The notes beneath the pieces were generated by a model. It ran no database searches. It had not been told where the DNA came from and saw only the letters and a list, made by a program, of their open reading frames with translations. A stretch of 64,000 nt of DNA, from positions 567,994 to 631,993 of the forward strand of contig CAADRB010000017.1 in the NCBI GenBank assembly GCA_900708905.1, read 5' to 3'. The position numbers and the translations under genes were made by a program. Positions 40,337 through 53,700 of the stretch are shown here, one piece after another. The stretch is from Hymenolepis diminuta. Taxonomy: Eukaryota; Platyhelminthes; Cestoda; Cyclophyllidea; Hymenolepididae. The first letter of the stretch is position 1, and the number at the start of each line of letters is the position of its first letter.

Positions 40337-40654
40337 TTCACGAAGTGTATAAATATAGATATGGATATTTTTAGCTCTTACGTCAGATTACGTTCTAGCA
40401 AGAATTATATTAACTATAGATCCACCGAAAAAGTGGACATTGTTTTTTTTCAAGAATCTTCAAGTCACTTTATCCATTAATCTTAATTTCTTACTCATTT
40501 CTATCAACAATATCAGTTTTCATTAAAGATAAATCAGGACTTAAGGACATATTTATTTATATATCAAGATTAACTAAAAGTTATTGTATCAAAATCTGCG
40601 CATGATATTACCATTATCATTTATCAAAGAGTTCATCATTTCAACAATCGAGCT

Positions 40655-43600
40655 TCAGTTGAATACATCGTTAAGGTCAAGATCCAAAAGGTAGGGCGTC
40701 AGGTAAGTTATAATAATCGAAGCGCCTATAAAGGTCAAGAAAAAGGTATAAATTCACTCCTGTCATTCTAGCGAAAGCATTTAATGAGCAAAAGTTGGAT
40801 CAAAATTACATATAATAAACTATAAAAGGCTATTTTATATAAACCTACCAGCACGACGGAAAGAAAGAAGAATTTCAAGAGCCGCAGATTTCAAATCGAT
40901 ACAACCTGCATCTGCACCGGCTTTAAGCATAGCGTACTCCCCGGAGACGTGGTATACCGCTAGAGGATGATTCGGGAGCTGAAATAAATTAATGCGTGAC
41001 TATATTATGAAGGCTTCAATAAAGGTTTCTTTGACATTTGCTATGGTTAGAAACTACAAAGAGCATAAAGCTTCGAAAGTTAATCGACAAGCCTAATCAC
41101 ACCACAGCTATATTCAAGAGCCAACCTTGTCTTACCACTCATCTATTCGGAAAAATTACTTCTTTGAACTTTATGGACAAATTATTGAAATAAAATAAAG
41201 CCTGAACACTGAAGATATGTCTATTACGGTGAGCCAAATCCTTGTTTATTGACATATTGACATGGTCATAGATTAAAACTTAATATCTCGCTTATCATAC
41301 CCTTTTAAGGCATTTAGCACAATCATAAAGAAACAAACTTTGACTGAGTAGAGCAAATGTAGATTTAGATAGTTATGTCTTAAACTTACAATTTAGTAAG
41401 TAAATTTTCCAATTTTCATTCGAAAATTCATGTATACTTAAACAAATAGTCTTCATGTTTTTAAATTATGTTAATTAGCCAACGGTAACGGTAAAATATC
41501 ATCTGTGAATTTCGGATGCATTATACAATACCTATAATCAATCTTATTGAACATCAGAATTTGAATATCTACATAAGAGAATAAATGTACATGTAATTGC
41601 AAATAGGGCAAGCAGAATACAAGAGAAATCAATAAAAAACTAACTTCACGTCGAATACTTGCAACCACGTCTAGATAGATAAGACCGGGTTTGACCATAA
41701 TTATATCGGCACCCTCATCTGCATCACGAACCTAGAAAGAGGAATAACCAATTTGAGCTCATGCGGCGTAATGACATTTTCAGGAAAGAAATATTGATAC
41801 TCACAGCAGTGCGAACAGCAAGACCAGCCGCTCCTGGGGGTAATTGATAAGATTTTCGATCGGTACTTCCATCCCCAGAACCGGCTGCTGCTCTAAAATA
41901 TATGAAATAAATTGTTAATTGATTAATCATCTCTATGACGATTGCCAATTTCTTTAGGTTGATTCAACAGAATTAGAATACATTAGTATACAGGGAAACA
42001 AAAAAAGTAGAAAAGAATATCACTTATAGATATAAAATCTCAGCTCTGGAAGTATTTCTCCTCCACAATCGAGCCCAAAATCTATTGACATTAAATTTGA
42101 CTGCCTAGATTATCGATAAATCAATTCACTATTTATTAAGACTATTATTTAAATCTCTAATTTTCGGATTACAGAAATGAAAAACCATTTCCTATTCTAA
42201 ACGGGGCAATAGAATAACATAATTCATCAATGTAGATCTCATGAAGAGCGAAACAAGAGTACTTAAAAACAGAGATAATAATGACAAATCTCAAGGCCAT
42301 CCAAGAAAGAGAGGCAATGAATGAAAGAAATTTGATCATCGATTTTTTTCTGATAACGAAAAATTTGCAACCAGAATAGTGAATCATATTTAATATTTAT
42401 CCATTTTTTATCGAATATCCTTCCGTTCACCCACTCAATCCCCATGTAACACGACTAAACTAACATGTAATCCATATTTTAATCAAACTATAACTATTAT
42501 CCATGAAAATTGTCATTATGCGGCAGTCCATAAGCCTGAGCATTCACCTATTTATGGAAAATTTTTATAAATAATAAACAATTAATTGATTGCAAATCAT
42601 GTTAGCTTCTATCACCCCGTTAGTTACTTAGACGTAGGAGGAAAAATGCATTGAAATTAGTTAAACAACCTTTCAAATTAGTTAACTAGCTCTGAACGCC
42701 ATTCAGGAGAACAGGAGCCAATCCCATTCTATGCTGGAATGCTTTGCTATTCCCTGTGTTCAGATGCAAATTTTTGTCTTCCCATTGATAGTAAATAGAT
42801 AAACAATCGTAAAGACACCAATCAAAAGTAATTAACCCCAACTATTTAGTAATTATCGAATCCCGATAACTGCTTATAAGGCAGCCAATATAAGTGATAA
42901 TATTCCATGAATACATTCTATAAGCTTTTAATAAAGAATGAAAAGACTTCTAAGCCACCTTCGTTCTAAATTTATTAAATCAATATGCGGGACTGATCTA
43001 TGCGTTTTCCCTGATCGTTGCATCATCTTCTAAAAGATGTAAAACCGGGAGCTCACTAACCAGCATTAACACATTTTCTTAACATTTCATTTATTTTAAG
43101 GAATGTTTCGCTCCAGACAGTGAGGTCAACCTGGGAAACAAGATGGAGCCCATCTAGTGCCAAAACAGACATATAAACCATGACCTAACATTTCTACTCC
43201 CGTTAATTTTTTGGCAATTTATTCAAATGTTTTTAAAAATTTTAAATAAGTAAAACTCGCCTGAATGGACCGTAGAAACTGGAGGCAAACTTGGCAGCGT
43301 AGGACATGACAGAGACAGTACGTGAGAAACCATTCCTTTGAAGAATTTGTTTGATAGCCAGAATCCTGCCTTCAGACATATCCGAGGGAGCAATAATATG
43401 AGCCCCTAAAAAAAAGATAAGAAAATCAAAAAATTAAATGATTTCGTATATCAAATGGCACGAATTCACATTCTCATGACACTCATACAAAACTAATAAA
43501 TCAGCAAGAATTATGTCTCAGATAACCAAGTCATCAATTTTCCCAAAAAATTGCATATTTAGATTTCACTTATCTTCTCTTAAGGTTTTAAATTCAAGAA

Positions 43601-44846
43601 TTAGGACTTATTTGAAACAAAAACTGAAGAAAAAAATGCTAGAGATAAATATTCAGTCTTAAAACATTTTTATAGCCTAAATCAAATAAAATTCAAATGT
43701 TATACTAACTCCAATGGATTAAGTTCAGAAAAATGAAAATCTTTTTGTGAAAGTCATAAATTATAAGACATCAAAGGGAATGAATCAAATTAAGCAATAA
43801 ATGAAATGAATCAGAATGAGAAGCTTCCAAAATTAAAAATGAAAAAAAAACTACCTGCTTTGGCGTAATTCAGTGAAATTTCAGCCAATCGATTGACAGT
43901 TCTTTCTACATCCATTTCACCGTGAGCATTTGGAATATCTAAACAGAAATAAATATAAATTAATCCGAGATCAGAAGTAGAAAAGTGAAAAGTAATCGAA
44001 AAGAAGCAACTGAAGAAGTGACTCACAGCAATGATGTGAATTCGTGTACGTGCATAGACAAACATCACAAGCAATAATGAGCGTGGGCAATTGAGCTCGG
44101 AGAAGTTTGACTGCTCCAATGACAGGGCTTCTGCCATAATCAGCGGCTGAGCCCCGCTCGTCTTTCACACAGTCCTCAATAACTCCAAAAATAAGCACGC
44201 ATTTGAGTCCCTTCTCAACCAGTGGTTGAAGATTTGTGACGAGATTGTTCAGACCAATGTGCTTCTGACCGGGAAGACCAGGAATTTCATTATCAGCATC
44301 GTCACATGAGCTATGAAAAATAAAAATGTTAAACTTTATAATAAAGTGTGATTTAATGAATTACTCGCAATTAATACCTGACGAAAATGGGATAGATCAA
44401 GTTATCCTTGGTGACTGTGCAGGAAGCAGATTGCCAATATCGTAGGAGTGGAATATTGTAACCGGAATGCAAGGAGATATTCTGAACAAAATAAAGGAGA
44501 GACTGAAACAGCAGCTTCAGAAAAAATCTAGATAACAAAACATGAAATCATGAACAATTGTGCATAAAACTTATTTTCAACTTAACCACATCAGTGCATT
44601 AAAAATAAAAATGCAAAAAAGTATTTCTACTAGCTTCAAACCCTCAAAAAGGATACAATTTAGCTTTAAAAAATTATAGAGAATAGTAATGCCCACATTC
44701 ATTGCTAGATTCCTGAAGAAACGGGATGACAACTGATTTACGCGGCTTTTGGTTCAAGGTCAGTCCAAAAGACAAAAAGATTTGTTCAGAAGTTCCCATC
44801 TGCTTTTTTAAATTCTTATAAATCTTACCATAATTCCGTTGTACAT
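40655..44846 (-). CDS. ALAD: ALAD, porphobilinogen synthase (delta-aminolevulinate dehydratase), about 336 aa
   Basis: Exons, 5'->3' on minus: 44846-44829 (candidate first exon), 44481-44378, 44310-44027, 43938-43855, 43405-43261, 41892-41805, 41731-41645, 40978-40849, 40725-40655. ALAD condenses two 5-aminolevulinate molecules to porphobilinogen in haem synthesis. Family blocks: [32 protein letters not shown], the zinc site [14 protein letters not shown] (C125, C127, C135), [27 protein letters not shown] with Schiff-base K202, [23 protein letters not shown] with active K255, and [13 protein letters not shown]. All key residues sit at the human position plus 3. The 18-nt first exon (ATG at 44846-44844, donor GTAAGA) fits in phase but is short and uncertain. 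The junction 43261/41892 keeps frame only with a GC donor. The short last exon ends at TGA 40655-40657. Confidence 0.94.
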
Positions 44847-45739
44847 AGTTCTATTGTGTTATTCCCGTTTAATCAATATATAAATTGATTAATAGTTCTT
44901 TAACTCGATGAATTAAATATTTTTAATTAAGTGATGAGTACCTGCTTACTGAATCAACATAAGTTATGAAAATAGGGTAGATTTCATTTAGCCCAACTCA
45001 GCATATACTTGTCTCATTTTCCTTTAAAAAATGTAGCGTTCTACATGACTTAATGAGGTATACGAACCATTGAAATTAATTGATTTGAACTATTGATATG
45101 AATTAATCTTTCAAAAATCCACATATCGTTTCCAGATATAATTTAATAAATTAGTTCCACAAGGCGTCGAGTTTACTTCGGTTCTGTAAATGATAGAAGT
45201 AATTAAAACAATGTAGTCTGCTTTGAAAATTCACAAATCCTCGATATATGCAGTGGTCTGAAATCTCAACTATGATTTTAATTTATAGTATAATATTTTT
45301 GTGTTAATAAATAAAACGAAGAAAATAATAGTTTAATAAATGGGAAAATAAATGACCATGACCATTAATTTTATTGGGCCTGTTCACTTTTTAACCATAG
45401 ACATCATTTTCCAACACTATCTATTTGATGAAAAATTCAGTCAAATTAACAACGACATGTTCAAAGGAATAGTTTTACGTCTCACCTTGCTTGAAAATTA
45501 ATCGACTTTGTTCTGACACTCGGGTACTAGGTCTGGTCTCCTGATATTGCCTTCGTATCCGCCCACACTCTTTCGAATTATCAGATTATAATAAGATATG
45601 TTTTAAATAATTTCATATCAGGAACTTGGTGGGAAGATCCCGATATGAAAAAATACTGCTACCAAATCAGAACTAAATTAAGTAAAAAAGGAGTTGGTGA
45701 TACTTGGAATTGAAGTAACTTCTTAAAATGTCCAATTAA

Positions 45740-45895
45740 CCATCATCTGGGGAACACGGGCTCGGTACTATTTGGTGCAAACCCAGTGAACGGAATGTCC
45801 AAGTGTGTTGGCTAAGTCTGGTCATTAAATGAGGTAGCAGAGTTTCAGTCTCACCATGGAGCCTGTATGGTGCTATCCCACTACCTAAGATGAGT
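45740..45895 (+). repeat. possible SINE copy, strongly diverged
   Basis: Contains GTGTTGGCTAAGTCTGGTCA, then GAGTTTCAGTCTCACCATGG, then GCTATCCCACTACCTAAG. These blocks are in the same order as the tail of the SINE copies at 55930 and 57127. Confidence 0.4.
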
Positions 45896-46142
45896 GTTAG
45901 AAACGTATTCTAAATTGTGTTGTTATAATAAGTAGATGGTCATAAGGATAAAAACTGTGCCACGTCATAACGCAAGCAGCATTCCAAAACAGATCGATGC
46001 TCATTTGCAAAAGTATTTTGCTATTTGTATACATTATGTCTCCGGTTTTCCTACAATTCACGTGATATAGGCAATAAATAAAGGCCAAATTCCACGGCCG
46101 ATATGTGGATAACACCGGTGAATTCGTCTACTACTGTGTCGC

Positions 46143-46467
46143 CATGTAATAACGTCAAGGTCTATCAGGGCCACATCGATCGAATAGATGGAATAAGTCA
46201 AGTCACTCATGTCGTCAGATCATTTCGGAGGTGACAGGCAAGCCACCCCAATTTGTTCATAAGTAAATTAGGTTCATATAAAAAACATTTCTTCATTAGA
46301 TGTCAGTCATGTCGTGCCATCGGAGTCTCGATTTGATGATAGATACCCAATTAGGTATCTATGTGCAAACACGCAAACACACGGCGGGACCACTACAGTG
46401 GAGATCTTATCGCTAATCCATCATTTCTAATCGTCATGTGTTGATAGACATCTGCTGGCTATAGCAG
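46143..46467 (+). repeat. dispersed 0.32-kb repeat, copy 2 (upstream of ALAD)
   Basis: Direct-repeat partner of 40012-40336. It starts at CATGTAATAA and ends near CTATAGCAG, with roughly 85% identity by eye. Together the two copies bracket ALAD. Confidence 0.85.
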
Positions 46468-47254
46468 AGATGAAATAACAAAATTATCTTCAGAAAATTA
46501 CTAAATATTCTTTAAAGATCCTTTTCTTCTTTTATAGAAAAAGATAAGATCCTCCTGCTTACAATCCATTTTACTTTGTCTTAAATGTAAGAGTCTGAGT
46601 AGGCTCCGGCTGTCTTCATTCTGTTCAAACAGACATTGTAGACTATTAAAATGACATTGACACGATTTTATCGATAACTTAAGTCACAATACAACTAGAT
46701 CAGGTTTGAATTCGACTAGTTTTTCCGGATTTTCTCCAATCAGTTATTTCGAGGACTAGGTAAACTTCAACTTGAATGTCACTCGATACTAAACACGAAT
46801 AAAACATAAATAGTACTGACTATCGGTGTCCTTCTGTCTCAGTACTCCCAGAATGAAAGGTACGTAATAACTAGTGGTATATATGCTCATCAGCGCAAAC
46901 TTAGTAATGTGGGCAGCAAACCGCGCCTGTTAATTCTAGTCAACAAGAGGTGGTAAAATGCCCGTTTTTCATCAGATCGACATCACGATGCCTTCCTTCT
47001 ATCCCAGTAAAATGTTAACGTGTAGTAAATCACATGATTGACTCATACCTGCTTTGCCTAAACAGCCAGAGTGACTCACAAAGGAGACGAAACCGGACAG
47101 CCCCTCTAAAAGCAATTTATTTAGTCTTTACTCAAAATGTCAGTTTCACGTGCTCAGCTTAGTCGTGTAACCCAGTCCCCCTTCCTATAAAACACTCTCT
47201 TCTTCTGCAATCACCTAATAACCACTAATATACCTCCACCCTCATTCTTCCGAT

Positions 47255-47395
47255 TTGGGAAAGATTGCTATATCCTATCGGCCTTCAAGACCATTGGATT
47301 TCAAAAGGATATCTCTAAGCCTAACTCAGACAGATTAGAAAAGTAGCTTTTCCGAGATTAGCGTTAGACTTCTCAAAAAAGTTTGAGAAGTATTT
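47255..47395 (+). repeat. dispersed non-coding repeat family, copy 2
   Basis: Blocks TTTGGGAAAGATTGCTATAT, CTATCGGCCTT and AAAGGATATCTCTAAGCCT match the copies at 29990 and 49095 in the same order and orientation. Confidence 0.4.
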
Positions 47396-47739
47396 ATAGA
47401 GTAACGATAAATGAAATCAACAGTTAAAACTATAATTACTTTATTTTGAGTTTAGCAAAGAATGAGAATATAATATCAAAGAGTAGTCAATGGAGGAAGA
47501 GAACAGAGGTCAATTATAATAATAGCAAACTTATTTAAAACGGTCGTTGTGAATGCGAATGACAAAGTGGAAAGTCGATTATTAAAGAGAGCATGTAGTT
47601 GTGTATAGATGAATGCAATGAAACGGAGAAAAAAAAACACGTGTTAGAGTTAATTCAAATCGGTGAACGGATTGCCTTGTCTAGTAGTCTAGTGTTAGGG
47701 AGCGAATGAGGGAGCGTTAAAACATGCAAGAATACCACC

Positions 47740-50700
47740 TCAACACTTGAGAATTGTCATCTTCGAGAGTGTATGCTTCTGACTATTTGGAACCGCGGCG
47801 CCCAAAAGTTCATCGATTCGAATGCACCCAGACGGAACTGAAAGGAAGATTAAAGAGCGGTAAACACCTGATTTGTAATTAAGGGATTACCATCTAATTC
47901 AAGTTGTGATTGGTGCCCTTTAGATTACATAATCTTAGTTTGCAATACTGTAGACATTACGATTGATTTGGGCTTATTTTTAAAGATTATTAAGGAGCAA
48001 ATTCAGAAATTCAACTTATGAAACATTAGAGCATGACACATTGAAAAGCATCAAACGACAAATTCGCATGAATTAAGACACCTTTAATGTCCAAAATGCA
48101 TTCTGATTCTACTCTACTGCAAACTATCAGACTAAAAAGAGAAAAATATCTCCACTTGAATTAATCTGAGGAACAAACTTCCGCCTGCTTCACAAAATTG
48201 TTTTTCAACGTGTTAATTATGTAAACTGACTGATATGTCCAAATGCTTGCACAAACCGAGGGCAATCACTGCATTTCACCCCTCTCCGATCAAAGCTCAC
48301 TCGCCTTTGCCCTGCATTAGGTCATCTGACCTGCTTGCGTTATAAATTGATTTTTATACAATCGGTGCAAAGCCTGATTGTCACACTCCCTCCCTTTTTT
48401 CTCTCTAATTTCCACATTTTGCTGTTCAACATAATACTTTGGTTCACTCTCGACTCCTCGCATTCTCATTTGGGAAAGGTGATTACTTATTGAAGGTAGC
48501 CTAGTAGAACTTAGCTGATAGTCGTCACAAATCTTCGGCTAACCTAATTTTTTAAAAAATCAATTTTACAGATGATAATTTAATAATCATTTGATATTAA
48601 ATAGGTTAGGTAAATAATTTAATAGGATCAACAATGTTAAGCTAACCAGAAGTAAGATAACATGATGACATCGTGTGATTGACATTCGCTTATGTAAAAG
48701 CAGTTAAGATTAAATGTCAGACAGACGTGTAAGGTAATGTCAGATGATAACTTTTTTCTTCCTAAAATATGAACTTTTGTTGTTAAATAGCCATGGACAG
48801 ATACCAGCATAAATTGAGATGTTAATAGTACAAATAACACTTTTAAATTCTTTCTTCTCTAGTATGTACACGACTCATACGTCTGCTCATCCTAATTATC
48901 ACACAATGACTCACATTGTGTGATAAATTGTCAACTGCCTTATCATGCCTCAATAATCCCCCCTCTTTATCAGTACTGACGCCTTTCCGCTATCTTCCGA
49001 GTCCCAACACTTCCTTCTACTCCTATCGTCCTTTCTCATTTCACCACATTTGTTTAATGCACATCTGCCCAACTCATCTCTTGCTCCTTTTATTTAGGTA
49101 AGACTGTGGTATCCTGTTAACCCTTAGGGAGATAATTCATATTTTAAAGGGCTTTCTAAGCCTGTTTAGGAGGAGCCCTTAAATCAGCAACTTTCAGGAT
49201 TAGGGCTACTTTAAGTTATAACGGTGAATATAAAAGAACAGTCCGATAATTGCGAAAGCTTTAATTTTATCAAATATAATTTTGATAATTGAACGAAAAA
49301 TACTTCAATATCGAGATCTCTAGATATTTGAACATCCAAATACGTGTTATGTTTTCGATGCATTATGAAACTCGGACACCAGTTGTGCTAGAGTCAAATC
49401 TGTCGATAATAAATCATTACGAAAGTAAACACTCAAATCGATGCAAAAATAGCCGAGGACTGTCACACAAAACTCAAGACTCTAGGTCCCACAATGGAGA
49501 CTCATGTGACTAGAGAAAGCGCAGACGAATGTTGATGAACATAATTAAAGTTTCAAATAAAACCTCTCCCCGTGTGTTCTCTTTTGTCTCATTTAAAATA
49601 CTCATTACGGTATAAATGATTCTATTTTTAAAGAGGAGAGTTATTCCTCAATCACTCCGTATTTTAACAGTACCTCATTTCTTTTCGAAGGTGATTTCAA
49701 CGAATTACTTACATTTAATCCCGGAAATAAAAGTATAGATTCACGACAGTAGTAATACTTTCAAACAACGAAAATCAAGCTGAATATTTAACAAGACAAA
49801 ATATCAGTATTACTGATTAAAGAGACATTCTGGCCCAATCTTGTTCCTGATGAGATAATCCTATCACAAACTTTAGATGCTGTTGAAATAGTGACTTTTA
49901 ACATTAAACACTTATCTGCAGCAAGTTAATAGAAAACAGCTTTCAGGTAAGTGAAATTAAGTTAAGGCTGAAGTGAAAATCGGCAGATATGAAATAATAA
50001 ACACTTTTTTCCAAATAAAGTTCTTACTTTTAATAGGTGCTTCCATTAAATGCAATGTGTCGATTGAACGTTGGCGGCGGGAGAGGGTATCTAAAAGAAA
50101 TGTACTCATTGAAAACAATAGCTCATTGCATTGAATTTAGGGGTGTGCAAGCCACCAAGCATGTTGCTGCGGTAGAATTGAAAGTAAACTAAACTGGCAA
50201 TCTTGTCAGTTTGCAAAAAAACATGGACATACATTGGACCAATGAAACTTGGACATAAGATACACTCAAACATAATTCCATGTTTCATTAGACGGAAGTA
50301 TCCATTATGGTTATTATCCTGTACCCCTTTAAGTTTTATGAATCATCTTTCTATTTTTCATACTCTTACAGACCTTTATGCCCTATCACTCTATGTTGTC
50401 TTATCTGACATCATGTTCAATGATAATTACTTATTTAGACCGCGCCTCCTACAGGCGGCAGGAGTTTTTGATAAGTGAGTCTAAAGTATAAGTGAGCTAA
50501 TCTGTAGTTCTCATAATCCACATCTGATTCACAGAAGTTAATGAGAGAAGATTCAGTACTCAAATATCAGCTATCATCGTAAATCATCGTGGTAATTGGT
50601 TCGTTTGTGCCCATAAAATCATTAGCCCTGATCCTTATTCTCTAACATTATTTGTTCTTTGTAAATAATAAGACCATATGTGGAAACCGATTCAATAATT

Positions 50701-53700
50701 TGGGAAATAGAACCACTCACCCTCTTCATCCTGAGGCCAGGGTCTGGCGTCATTAAAATTAGTTTCTAAAAAAGAAACAAAGAACATGTATTAAAGCAAG
50801 ACGCTGATATTGTACGTAGGTAGTAATCATCACTTTAAATCAGACACTGAATTTAATCAAATAATTTATTCAATCTTTATCTTCACGAGCGACGCTAAGC
50901 GGTTTATGACAAATCACAAGCTCATTTATCGAAAAAAGTAACAGATCACGCATGAAAACAGTGGAGGTTTAGAGAAGCTTTTGATTTCACAGACCGCAGT
51001 AATCTAAACGCACAAACACAGTTCTCTGATTCAGTCTCGATTATACTCCCGAAATTAGTCTAATTGTGGCGCATGTTCTAAACGGATATATCAAGAATAC
51101 AAAATAAATGGCTAAAGCAACCAATAAGTGAATGAGATAGAAAAATTGAACGAGATCAAATTTAACCGGAAAGAGAATCCCTATAAGAAATAATAGTATG
51201 AACTTAGAACTGGACTGTCAAGTGCTTGTTTGTAATAATTACCCCATTGAAGTGGTTTAAAATTGATCGGCTGAATTTTTAGAAGAAATCTTCTCAGTAA
51301 GTATCAAAGTGTTAGAAAAAACGAAGTCTAAAATATTCCCTTTTTTAAATTATGTGGGTGTCCAAATATGGTCTTATTTAACATGTATGACATTGTAGCG
51401 GAAGGCTGTTACTTTCCTTAACCTTTCGTTCTATTGTAATTCCCACATATAAGCGGCATATATGGGGACCGCCACGATGAACCAGAACGGTCTATGCTAA
51501 TGATCTAACCAGCAAGTAAGAATGACTGTATTATGCAACTACCCAATCATGTTCTACCCCTTATGAGTATCCAAAGTTGCAGAAGAGCCATCAAGCATCA
51601 AAGGTTCTGCAAATACCATCAAGGAGCCCAAGGATACACGAACTGCGTGGGGCCTCTGGCATTCTCTTACTCCCTTGTCTCTCGCTATTTACATTCAGAC
51701 ACTCGTATTCCGTTGCATTGCATACCTTTTCTCTAACAACGTCATATTACATTCAGCCACCTGCACTTTAATAGAATTCACTCTAACAAGCAAGAGGAAT
51801 TGAATAACTCAGAAAAGCATGTGACATTGTGTGAGCGGCCAAGTGCGTCTTGTGGCTAGACGTGTATGCGTGCATCTAATTCCTATGATCTCATTGGTTC
51901 CCCTCGTATAGACCTCCTCTTTCCCATCTTATTGGCTAGGAAATCGCTGCATCTTGGGCGATTATCCTTAAAGGTCCAAATCGGTCACTGCCTTAGCGTT
52001 CTGGGTTGAAATAAATCTGTCCAACTAATAATACTATTGAAAGAGTCCGAAATCTCGTAAGCTTTTGTTATATTAATGCAGATAAATATGCAACATGATA
52101 AGAAGTAGAGATTGATGAGCTTTATCCCATGTACATTGGGTTATCGATTGTTTGATTTCTGCACTTGCACTTGGATATACAAAACAACCAACTAAGCAGC
52201 CATTCATTTAGCACGATTCCCATTCCCTGTAGGTAAATTTGTTTACTCATGGGGATCTGTGTAGCTGCCACCTGTATTAAGCGTTATAAAACAACCACAA
52301 CAGTATTATTTCTTGACCAAAAGAGGCCAAGTCAACACGTACAACTTTTTTTTCTAATCCACTAAAAAACATAAATTTTTGTTCTTAATAATCTGACAAA
52401 AAGAGCCAGCAAAAGGGAAAATAAGCAAAATATGAAAATCACTAAAACATCATTATTACTTTAAGCATTTAAATAGCTTTCTTTTTTACTGAAAGATATG
52501 GTCGTCGTTACTAATAGAAACTGCGAAAAAGCACATGCAAACTATTCAATACGCGAAGCCTTAGTCGAAGCCGGTAATCTCAACTTATCAAGCGGTAGAA
52601 ACTATTTTTAGGGTTTCATATAAGAATTAGGGAACAAACACTCAGCGAGAACACTTCTGTAAATACAATGGATTCCCCCATTCACAAGTGTACCATATCA
52701 CAATGCTTTAAATCATACAAAACTTGAACGTGGTTAAAATGTAATCCATACAAAATCCTCCCCAATTCTGATCAAGAATAAGTGTTTTCAATGTACTTCC
52801 TACTGGTATTACCAAAGTGAAGCATTCTCTATAAGGGTTATAGAAACCGTTGGCGAAGATAACTTTAACCAGAGCACACTCCCCAATCCAAGACAAGTGT
52901 CATGCATACATAATTATTACCAATAAGTGTTCACTCACCAAAGGCAGTAGGATTATCATCATCGACATCATCTTGGTCAGTATCAATCTCCTCCTCTTCA
53001 TCGCTCACATCCGGCGTGTCAATTTCATCCTTCTTTGAGCCCTCCGCAATAGAATAAGCTGGTTTGTTAGTATCAGAAACAACAGCTGCTTCCTGATTAT
53101 CATTTACTTGAAATTGGTTATCATTGGACGAGGAGGGAGGGAGATAGAATGTCACCTCCTCCTCATTGGTATCCTCGGTCTCATGCTCGACCTCCTTTTG
53201 TTCAGAGAATTGGGGCAGTGGAATTAAGGGTGGGGTGTCCCTAGGAGGACAGCGACACACCTGACGTAGGGGGTTTACGCGACTTTCGCCCAAGGTGCAC
53301 TCATTTGGGCAAGGTATTTGTGGGAAGACAGACGCCTCTGAGCTCTGGAACTAACAACAATTGTCAATTAAATACACCTAATTGGAAAGGGGGGGGGGAG
53401 GAGTTTAAAGATTAGATTATATAAAGTTGTTTCAGCCTCAGGGCCAATGATACCATAGCCAACGTCGTGTCTGCTAAGTTAGAGATAACGAGAGCGATAT
53501 CCACCGGTTCATATACAGTCTTCACGAACTGTTCTTCCAAAGTACATAAAGTAAACCACAACCACAAGATAGAAAAAAGAAAGCATTCAGATATAGTACA
53601 CATTAGCAAATTATTAGATGTGAAAGTCCAGTAGCTATTAGAAAGTAGATTCATATATGAGAGACGATAGGGGACATTAAGTCAAAATATTGGAATTCGA

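Larger units (their letters stand above)
44847..47739. other. spacer upstream of ALAD
   Basis: Holds the ALAD 5' region and, on the minus strand, the 3' UTR of the BRICHOS-like gene. It contains a diverged SINE (45740-45895), repeat copy 2 (46143-46467) and a dispersed repeat (47255-47395). A minus-strand AATAAA is at 47440-47445, a weak poly(A) candidate for the BRICHOS-like gene. No further gene was seen. Confidence 0.45.

Noticed and set aside
53412..53654. Hydrophobic 80-codon minus-strand frame above exon 4 of the BRICHOS-like gene
   Set aside because: No acceptor/donor pair joins it in frame; lies within intron 3.
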